This document shows positions 25,061 to 30,182 of a DNA stretch of 30,182 bases, in pieces. This stretch comes from JANNNX01 sp031398745 (GTDB lineage: Bacteria > Actinomycetota > Acidimicrobiia > Acidimicrobiales > CADCSY01): assembly GCA_031398745.1 (NCBI GenBank), contig JANNNX010000039.1, positions 1 through 30,182 on the forward strand, in the 5' to 3' direction. A program made the translations under genes and the position numbers. Every line of letters begins with the position of its first letter. Within the stretch, counting starts at the first letter, position 1. The notes beneath the pieces were generated by a model, which was not told where the DNA came from, did no database searches, and saw nothing but the letters and a program-made list of their open reading frames with translations.

Positions 25061-25992
25061 GGGTCGATGCGAGACAGGCGCTGCATCCACCACGCGCCAG
25101 CCAGGTCGAGACCGAGCCCACCGCCCAGGCACAACCAGCCCAGAGAGCTGTCGAGCAGGAACGAGGCGGTGGCCGGATCGGCGGTGAGGGTGAGCCCGGT
25201 GAACGCCACCGGGGCCACGCCGATGACGAGGGCCGACAACCGGGCCTGGGACGAGAGGGCTCGGACCTCGCCGACCAGCGCGGTGCGGGCCCGGAGGGTC
25301 TGCGCGATCCCGTCGACCGCACGGGCCTGGGACCCTCCGGCCTCGGCCGCCAGACCGAGGGCAGCCGCGGCCAGGCGGACCGCCGGCGATGCCCGGTGCT
25401 GGGCCCAGGCCTCGAGGGCCGGGACCAGCCCGATGCCCTGCCGGACGGCTGACGCCACGGTGGCCAGGTCGCCGGCCACCACCGAGGCGGCCCGGTCGCC
25501 GGCCCCCGCGATCGCCTCCGGCAGCGATGCCCCCGATCGCAGGATCCGGGCGACGTCCTCCAGCACCTCGGGGAGGGCCCGCTCGAGATCGCGCTCGGCC
25601 TGCCCCCGTCGAGCCACGAGCAGAGCCACCGGTGCCACCGCCACGACCGCGGCGAGCGCGGCCGCCGCGCCGGGCCCCCGGACTGCCCACCCCAGGACAG
25701 CAGCGAGAGCGACCGCTCCCGGCCACCACGGCCAGCGGTGGGCAGCACCGGCCGGCAACCCGGCCTCGGCCACGGCTCGGGCGAGCCACCGCGGCGGCGC
25801 CGGCGCTCCGTCGACGACCACCCCCGCAGCCCCGACCAGATCGGCCACCCGTTCGACATCCCCCATCGGCTCGCCGACAAGGACCAGGCGGCCCCGGAGT
25901 CGTCCCACCGTCGACTGGGCCCGGGCGTGGCGGAGGGCTGCAACGGTGGCCAGGAACCCGGCGGCCACCACCACTTCGGCCCCCGCGCTCAT
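25057..25992 (-). CDS. tadB: Type II/IV secretion F-domain protein TadB
   Basis: 311 residues. An N-terminal helix is followed by a polar region, two close helices (~88-127), the T2SSF domain (LERALPEVLEDVARILRSGASL through ARTALVGEVRALSSQARLSA), and C-terminal helices ending WWMQRLSRIDP. TadB pairs with TadC as the membrane platform for Flp pilus extrusion. ATG at 25992 overlaps the cpaF stop as ATGA, and its own stop overlaps tadC. Confidence 0.87.
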   Translation of the reverse strand: MSAGAEVVVAAGFLATVAALRHARAQSTVGRLRGRLVLVGEPMGDVERVADLVGAAGVVVDGAPAPPRWLARAVAEAGLPAGAAHRWPWWPGAVALAAVLGWAVRGPGAAAALAAVVAVAPVALLVARRGQAERDLERALPEVLEDVARILRSGASLPEAIAGAGDRAASVVAGDLATVASAVRQGIGLVPALEAWAQHRASPAVRLAAAALGLAAEAGGSQARAVDGIAQTLRARTALVGEVRALSSQARLSALVIGVAPVAFTGLTLTADPATASFLLDSSLGWLCLGGGLGLDLAGAWWMQRLSRIDP

Positions 25993-27179
25993 CGCCCCTC
26001 CGAGGCCGGCTCGGCGTCGGGCCGGGGCGTCGCCCGCCGAGCGGGGCGTGACACCGCGGCCCGGACGCCGGACGAGTCGGCCAGCCGCCGGACCCGCACG
26101 CCACCGGTCTCGCCGGCCGACGGCAGGAGCACTTCGGCCACCTCGACCACGGCCCGGCTCCCGTCGGGACGCCGGGCGACCTGCACGACCAGGTCGACGG
26201 CCGCCGCCAGGTGGTCGCGGACCACATCCAGCGGCAGGGCCACCGCTCCCGAGAGCACCATGGTCTCGAGCCGGCGAAGGGCGTCGAGCGGCGAGTTGGC
26301 GTGGCAGGTCGACAGCGACCCCTCGTGGCCGGTGTTCATCGCCTGGAGCATGTCCAGGGCTTCGGGCCCCCTGACCTCGCCCACCAGGAGCCGATCGGGG
26401 CGCATGCGCAGCGCGTTGCGGACGAGCTGGCGGATCCCGACCTCGCCGACGCCTTCGGCATTGGCCGGTCGGGCCTCGAGGCGCACCACGTGGTCGGCGG
26501 CCAGCCGCAGCTCGGCCGCGTCCTCGACGGTCACGATGCGCTCACCCGGAGGGATGGCCGCGGCCAGGGCGTTGAGGAGGGTGGTCTTGCCGGCCCCGGT
26601 CCCCCCGGAGACGACGATGTTGGCCCGCTCGACCACGGCCCGGCGCAGCAGATCGGCGACGCCCGGGGCACAGCACGAGTCGAGCTCGACGACGCGGGCG
26701 CCGAACCGACGGATGGTGAGGCAGGGGCCGTCGACGGCCAGCGGGGGCACCACCGCGTTGATCCGCGAGCCGTCCGGCAGCCGGGCGTCGACCATCGGCG
26801 AGGTCCGATCCACCCGCAGCCCCAGCGGCGCGACGATCCGCTCGATCAGGAGGCCCACCATCGGCCGATCCAGGTGGACTGCGGCCCGCTCGAGGTGGCC
26901 GTGACGCTCCACCCACACCTCGCCGGTGCCGTTGACCATCACCTCGGTGACGGTGGCGTCGGCCAGCAGGGGGTCGAGGGGCCCGAGACCCTCGACCCGG
27001 GAGGCGACCACCTCGACCACTGCCCCGAGCTCGGCCGCCCCGAGCAGGGGGTCGGCCGATAGCGCCAACCGGGCCGCCTCGGCCCGGAGGTGGCCCGGGG
27101 CGAGCACCGCGCCCCCGGCCTCGGCCACCAGGCGAGCGTGAATCCGCCCCCCGAGCTCGTCGGCGGCGTCACGCGGCAT
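25989..27179 (-). CDS. cpaF: CpaF/TadA-type pilus secretion ATPase
   Basis: 396 residues. The hexameric motor that drives pilin polymerisation. After an N-terminal helical domain come VTEVMVNGTGEVWVE (~77-91), VDARLPDGSRINAVVPP, Walker A GGTGAGKT (192-199), the Asp box TVEDAAEL, Walker B GEVRG (267-271) and the His box NTGHEGSLSTCHAN. The C-terminal tail is Arg/Pro-rich. ATG at 27179 is chosen because it fits the family N-terminus and overlaps the cpaE-like stop by 11 bases. Extension further upstream reads Trp/Arg-rich shadow sequence. Confidence 0.92.
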   Translation of the reverse strand: MPRDAADELGGRIHARLVAEAGGAVLAPGHLRAEAARLALSADPLLGAAELGAVVEVVASRVEGLGPLDPLLADATVTEVMVNGTGEVWVERHGHLERAAVHLDRPMVGLLIERIVAPLGLRVDRTSPMVDARLPDGSRINAVVPPLAVDGPCLTIRRFGARVVELDSCCAPGVADLLRRAVVERANIVVSGGTGAGKTTLLNALAAAIPPGERIVTVEDAAELRLAADHVVRLEARPANAEGVGEVGIRQLVRNALRMRPDRLLVGEVRGPEALDMLQAMNTGHEGSLSTCHANSPLDALRRLETMVLSGAVALPLDVVRDHLAAAVDLVVQVARRPDGSRAVVEVAEVLLPSAGETGGVRVRRLADSSGVRAAVSRPARRATPRPDAEPASEGR

Positions 27180-27834
27180 GGCGCAACGACCGGCTGAGGC
27201 CCCGAGGAGGGCGGGCCCCGAGCAGGCCGGCGTCGACCGCCCGAGCCACCGCCGGCTCGACCTGGACCACGGCCCGCACGGGCACGCCCAGTACCTCCTC
27301 GACCTCGGCCGCACCCAGCGAGCGGCCCACCTCGTCGACCAACACCACCCCCGACGGCCGAAGGGGCGCGGCCGCGGCCCGGCGCAGCGCCAGGTAGCAG
27401 GGCCGGATCACCAGCAGCGACACCGGCGCGGCCGCCGCCAGGGCCAGCCCGGCGCCGGCCGGACCCACCCCGCAGTCGGCCACCACCGGTCGACCGTCGG
27501 CGGCCAGCAGGGCGGCCAGCAACTCGAACCGTCGGGCCGAGCCGGCAACGGCCGAGGTGGAGAGCCCCCCGCCGCGGGGCAGCACCCGGACGCCGTGGGG
27601 GGCCGCGATCTCGAGCCGGCCGAGGGCGTCGGCGGGCACGTCGTCAGCCGCCGCCAGCCAGTCGACGAGACCGGGACCGGACGGCTCGGGGAGCCCGAGC
27701 ACCGCCGGCACGTCGCCGGCCAGGTCGGCAACCACCGCGCCCCGGGGCGCGTGGTGGGACAGGACACCGGCCAGGGCCACGGAGACGACGGTGACGCCGC
27801 TCCCGCCCTTGACCGACCAGCAGGCGACCAACAC
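27169..27834 (-). CDS. CpaE/Ssd-like MinD-family protein with incomplete Walker A
   Basis: 221 residues from GTG 27834, which has GAGGAG seven bases before it. The fold is that of the MinD/ParA family: VLVACWSVKGGSGVTVVS at the start, an AVVADLAGDVPAVLG segment, and VVADCGVGPAG where the switch region lies. The deviant Walker A normally reads KGGxGKT. Here the second Lys is Val (KGGSGVT, residues 9-15), as the CpaE group often lacks it, so ATP hydrolysis may be weak or absent. It occupies the position of Rv3660c (Ssd) before cpaF. It probably positions the pilus machine. First gene of the Tad operon, divergent from the HAD-IB gene. Confidence 0.82.
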   Translation of the reverse strand: MLVACWSVKGGSGVTVVSVALAGVLSHHAPRGAVVADLAGDVPAVLGLPEPSGPGLVDWLAAADDVPADALGRLEIAAPHGVRVLPRGGGLSTSAVAGSARRFELLAALLAADGRPVVADCGVGPAGAGLALAAAAPVSLLVIRPCYLALRRAAAAPLRPSGVVLVDEVGRSLGAAEVEEVLGVPVRAVVQVEPAVARAVDAGLLGARPPRGLSRSLRHAA

Positions 27835-27932
27835 GGGGCCACTCCTCGGACGCGACAGACAGAGCCGGGGGAGTGGCGGCGGGACGGTAGCCCTCACCGC
27901 CGACGCGCCGCAAGGGCCGGCCGGCGGCCTCC

Positions 27933-27938
27933 TACCCT
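27933..27938 (+). promoter_or_regulatory. -10 box of a probable leaderless HAD-IB transcript
   Basis: TACCCT lies 8 bases before the GTG at 27947, with no ribosome binding site in between. It is in the 112-base gap between the divergent cpaE-like and HAD-IB genes. Confidence 0.4.
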
Positions 27939-27946
27939 GGCGTGCG

Positions 27947-28828
27947 GTGATCGCCGCCTTCTTCGACCTGGACAAGACGGTCATCGCCCAAGCGTCGATG
28001 GTCGCGTTCGGCCCGACGCTCTACCGGGCCGGGCTCCTGAGCCGCTGGCCGCTGATCCGCTCGATCTACGACCAGATGATGTTCCGCTACCTGGGCGCCG
28101 ACGAGGACCGCCTGGAGCGGGTCCGCAACGCCGCCCTGGTGCTGACCAAGGGGTGGGACCACGCCGAGGTCGAGGCCATCGTGGCCGACGCCTTGGTGTC
28201 GGTGATCGAGCCGATCGTCTACGACGAGGCGCTCGAACTGATCCGCCAACACCAGGCCGAAGGCCACCTGGTGGTCATCGTGTCGGCGTCACCCGAGGAG
28301 GTCGTGCTCCCGCTGGCGGGCTACCTGGGGGCCGATGTCGCCATCGGCTCTCGGGCCCAGCTGGACGAGGCCGGGCGCTACAACGGCCAGGTCGACCGCT
28401 ACGTCTACGGGCCGGCCAAGGCGGTGGTGCTGCACGAACTGGCCCTGGAGCGGGGCATCGATCTCGACGCCAGCCACGCCTACTCCGATTCGGCCACCGA
28501 CGTCCCCATGCTCGAAGCGGTGGGCCACCCGGTGGCGGTCAACCCCGACCGGGCACTGGCCCGCATCGCCCGAGAACGGGGCTGGGAGGTGCGCCGCTTC
28601 GTCCACCCGGTGCGACTGCGGGATCGGGTGTCGATGCCCGGACCGGCGACCACGGCCACCGCCGGCAGCGGCCTCGGGCTCTTGGTGGTGGCGGGCGTCG
28701 CCTGGTGGTGGTGGTCGAGGCGGCGGGCGGCGGCGGTCGCGACGCCACCGGCCGCGAACCCGACCGAAGGGGTGGCTCGGTTCAGATCTCGCGCAGGCGG
28801 CGTGCGGCCACGACACCGAGGGCGATGA
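27947..28828 (+). CDS. HAD-IB family phosphatase (SerB-like) with C-terminal membrane helix
   Basis: 293 residues. Motif I FFDLDKTVI carries the DxD nucleophile, motif II is VSAS, motif III is the Lys in GPAKAVVLHEL, and motif IV is SDSATDVPML. The helical cap between I and II contains YDQMMFRYLGADEDRLERV. Relatives include phosphoserine phosphatase and actinobacterial HAD-IB hydrolases of unknown substrate, several of which also carry a C-terminal helix. Here that is GLGLLVVAGVAWWWW at ~243-257, followed by basic residues. The last ~16 residues are Arg-rich and antisense to the 24-aa ORF. GTG start. It matches Rv3661 in position next to the Tad cluster. Confidence 0.9.
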   Translation: MIAAFFDLDKTVIAQASMVAFGPTLYRAGLLSRWPLIRSIYDQMMFRYLGADEDRLERVRNAALVLTKGWDHAEVEAIVADALVSVIEPIVYDEALELIRQHQAEGHLVVIVSASPEEVVLPLAGYLGADVAIGSRAQLDEAGRYNGQVDRYVYGPAKAVVLHELALERGIDLDASHAYSDSATDVPMLEAVGHPVAVNPDRALARIARERGWEVRRFVHPVRLRDRVSMPGPATTATAGSGLGLLVVAGVAWWWWSRRRAAAVATPPAANPTEGVARFRSRAGGVRPRHRGR

Positions 28829-28856
28829 GCACCACGAGGAACAGCAGCTTCTTCAT
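28782..28856 (-). CDS. 24-residue membrane peptide ORF
   Basis: ATG at 28856, TGA at 28782-28784. It reads MKKLLFLVVLIALGVVAA followed by a basic end (RRLREI): two Lys, one hydrophobic helix and a charged tail. This resembles the tiny actinobacterial DLW-39 peptides at their N-terminus but stops earlier. A TAGCGT box (28864-28869) sits 7 bases before the ATG, as at other leaderless starts here. The ORF overlaps the 3' end of the HAD-IB gene by 47 bases in antisense. Short length keeps confidence moderate. Confidence 0.45.
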   Translation of the reverse strand: MKKLLFLVVLIALGVVAARRLREI

Positions 28857-28863
28857 GGCCCAG

Positions 28864-28869
28864 ACGCTA
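28864..28869 (-). promoter_or_regulatory. -10-like box before the 24-aa ORF
   Basis: On the minus strand TAGCGT precedes the ATG at 28856 by 7 bases. A GGAGG exists but is 19 bases away, too far for a normal ribosome binding site. Confidence 0.3.
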
Positions 28870-28886
28870 GCGGTGCCTCCCCGGGG

Positions 28887-29672
28887 TCATCGCCCCGCGC
28901 CGCGGCGGGCGCTGAGATCGAGGCGGACGTAGTCGAGGGTGTGGCCCGGGAGCTGGGTTGCTACCGCGTCGACGAACGCCACCCGGTCGTCGGCAGCGAG
29001 CCGCTCGAGGTGAGCACCCAGCACCACCGTCTCCAGGAACTGGCGGAAGGCCGCCTCGGACTCGAAGGTGGTCGGCTCGTCGTGGAGCCAGGCCACCGCC
29101 TCGACGAAGCCGGCCTCGGCCAGTCGGCGCTCGGTCTCCTCGGCGCCGGCGTAGGTCCACGGACCGGGCCACCCGTCGCCGACCTGGCGCAGGGCCCGGG
29201 TGACCGAGGCGATGTTCCCGGCTCCGCCGCACTGGGCGACGAGCTGGCCACCCGGTCGGACGACGTCGGCCAGGTGGCGGAAGAGGGCGCCGTGGTCGGC
29301 GATCCAGTGGAAGGTGGCGGTCGAGACGATCGCGTCGACCACTCCGATGTCGGGCACCGGCAACGGCCCGGCCAGATCGGCCTGCACGTAGCGCACCCGA
29401 TCGGCGTGGACGGCCAGGCGTGCTCGGGCCGCGTCGAGCATGGCGGAGGACCCGTCGAGAGCGACCACGGTCGCGGTCGGGAGTCGCTCGAGCAGCTGCT
29501 CGGTGACCCGGCCCGAGCCGCAGCCGGCGTCGAGCACCACCGAGACCCCCTCGGGATCGAGCCGATCGAGGACGGTGGCCCCCCACCGGGACTGGGGATC
29601 GGCGATGCGGTCGTAGGTGCCGGCGTCCCACTCCCGGCTGCCGGCCACCGGGCGGTGTTCGTGCGGGATCAC
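28887..29672 (-). CDS. Class I SAM-dependent methyltransferase (trans-aconitate methyltransferase-like)
   Basis: 261 residues. Motif I VLDAGCGSGRVTEQLL, the acidic loop ALDGSSAMLDAA, the AD-L motif YVQADLAGPLP, and DAIVSTATFHWIADH with FRHLADVVRPGGQL are typical of the Tam/UbiE-like Methyltransf_11/25 group. An N-terminal EWDAGTYDRIADPQSRWG segment is shared with trans-aconitate methyltransferases. The substrate is unproven. GTG at 29672 overlaps the upstream gene stop as GTGA. Confidence 0.88.
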   Translation of the reverse strand: MIPHEHRPVAGSREWDAGTYDRIADPQSRWGATVLDRLDPEGVSVVLDAGCGSGRVTEQLLERLPTATVVALDGSSAMLDAARARLAVHADRVRYVQADLAGPLPVPDIGVVDAIVSTATFHWIADHGALFRHLADVVRPGGQLVAQCGGAGNIASVTRALRQVGDGWPGPWTYAGAEETERRLAEAGFVEAVAWLHDEPTTFESEAAFRQFLETVVLGAHLERLAADDRVAFVDAVATQLPGHTLDYVRLDLSARRGAGR

Positions 29673-30133
29673 GCCGACCGGCTCCCGTCGGTGGGCGCGC
29701 CGGCCGGTGCCAACCGATCGGCCAACGCGCCGAGGACCCGAAGGAGCGCACCGTCGGTGGCGGGAGAAGCCGCGGCCAGGTCGGCGGCCACGACGACGGA
29801 CCAGGCCGGCAGCACTTCGCGCTCGACCGCCGCGACCCGTTCGGTGGCGTCGGACAGGGCCGCGATCCGCTCGACCCGCGCCACCAACGGGTCATCGGCG
29901 TCGGGGGCGAAGGGCGGGAACTCGGCGGTAGGCACCTCCGGGAGCAGCGCCGCCAGCTCGTCGGCGACCAGTGCCCAGCGCCGAGCGGCAGTGGCGGTCC
30001 GGACTTCGGTGGCCGGGTCGGTCAAGGCCTGGACCGAGCCCCCGAGCACCTCGTAGAGGCGCCGGGCCAGGTGGCGATGCCGAGCCACGACCCGGCCGTG
30101 GTCGGTCAACGAGCGAGGGGGCGGGGAGATCAT
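29669..30133 (-). CDS. Unidentified all-helical protein
   Basis: 154 residues, ATG at 30133 overlapping the upstream gene stop as ATGA. Composition is Ala/Leu/Arg/Glu-rich and predicted helical throughout. Segments such as ARRLYEVLGGSVQALTDP, RRWALVADELAALLPEVP and TDGALLRVLGALADRL recall a ferritin-like actinobacterial helical family found near redox enzymes. The His residues expected in the second helix are absent, so metal binding is unlikely if the relation is real. I cannot name a function. It is translationally coupled to both neighbours. Confidence 0.7.
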   Translation of the reverse strand: MISPPPRSLTDHGRVVARHRHLARRLYEVLGGSVQALTDPATEVRTATAARRWALVADELAALLPEVPTAEFPPFAPDADDPLVARVERIAALSDATERVAAVEREVLPAWSVVVAADLAAASPATDGALLRVLGALADRLAPAGAPTDGSRSA

Positions 30134-30182
30134 CCCCGGTAGCCATTGGTCACGGGCAGCCGGCGGTCGCGGCCGAACGCCT
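30130..30182 (-). CDS. 3' end of an unidentified gene (partial)
   Basis: The last 16 codons of a minus-strand gene entering from the window edge read AFGRDRRLPVTNGYRG and end in a TGA that overlaps the next ATG (ATGA). The overlap and in-frame G/C-rich codons support a real gene end. There is too little sequence to assign a function. Confidence 0.55.
   Translation of the reverse strand, partial: AFGRDRRLPVTNGYRG

Overview
This window comes from a very GC-rich actinobacterium. The evidence is frequent GTG starts, tight operons with 4-nt GTGA or ATGA stop/start overlaps, an RsrA-type anti-sigma factor behind a SigR-type sigma factor, and gene orders I recall from Mycobacterium tuberculosis (folK-folB-folP-folE-ftsH, hpt-tilS-metalloprotease, and topA / helicase / Tad pilus / HAD phosphatase). 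Acidimicrobiia is my best guess at class level. That is inference, and nothing here proves it.

Accessory left end (1-2700). It opens with the 3' end of an Rhs/YD-repeat polymorphic toxin, followed by an overlapping small gene that is probably its immunity protein. Next come about 670 bases of decayed sequence with a frameshifted Rhs-core remnant and a membrane-protein fragment, then a 3'-truncated IS1595-type transposase and two small secreted or membrane ORFs. The toxin tip, immunity gene and decayed stretch are visibly AT-richer than the rest.

Backbone 1 (2711-12724). A two-domain VOC protein (+) converges on a long minus-strand directon: 48-aa membrane protein, zinc metalloprotease (broken by an in-frame amber codon), tilS, hpt, ftsH, folE, uppP, folP, a pseudophosphatase-like protein, folB and folK. 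It combines tetrahydrofolate synthesis, purine salvage, tRNA-Ile lysidine formation, membrane proteolysis and undecaprenyl phosphate recycling. Upstream lie rsrA and a sigR-type ECF sigma gene whose start codon is 4 nt from the 3' end of a tRNA-Thr(CGU) gene.

Backbone 2 (12752-21173). MFS exporter, tmk and holB form a minus-strand operon. A plus-strand membrane-anchored EEP-fold protein has altered catalytic residues. topA follows, with a HAD phosphatase overlapping its end, and then a DtxR-family regulator with unusual metal ligands.

Backbone 3 (21329-30182). A MrfA/SftH-type helicase (+) converges on a minimal Tad/Flp pilus operon (cpaE-like, cpaF, tadB, tadC, flp, tadE). This is divergent from a HAD-IB phosphatase with a C-terminal membrane helix. 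The end holds a 24-aa membrane peptide ORF, a SAM methyltransferase, an unidentified helical protein and the 3' end of another gene. Several transcription units appear leaderless, with a TANNNT box 6-8 nt before the start codon.

The items most worth a second look are the Rhs toxin/immunity pair, the Cys-to-Glu pseudophosphatase inside the folate operon, the tRNA-sigR junction, the amber-interrupted metalloprotease, the EEP protein with a disrupted catalytic motif, and the DtxR homologue with altered ligands.
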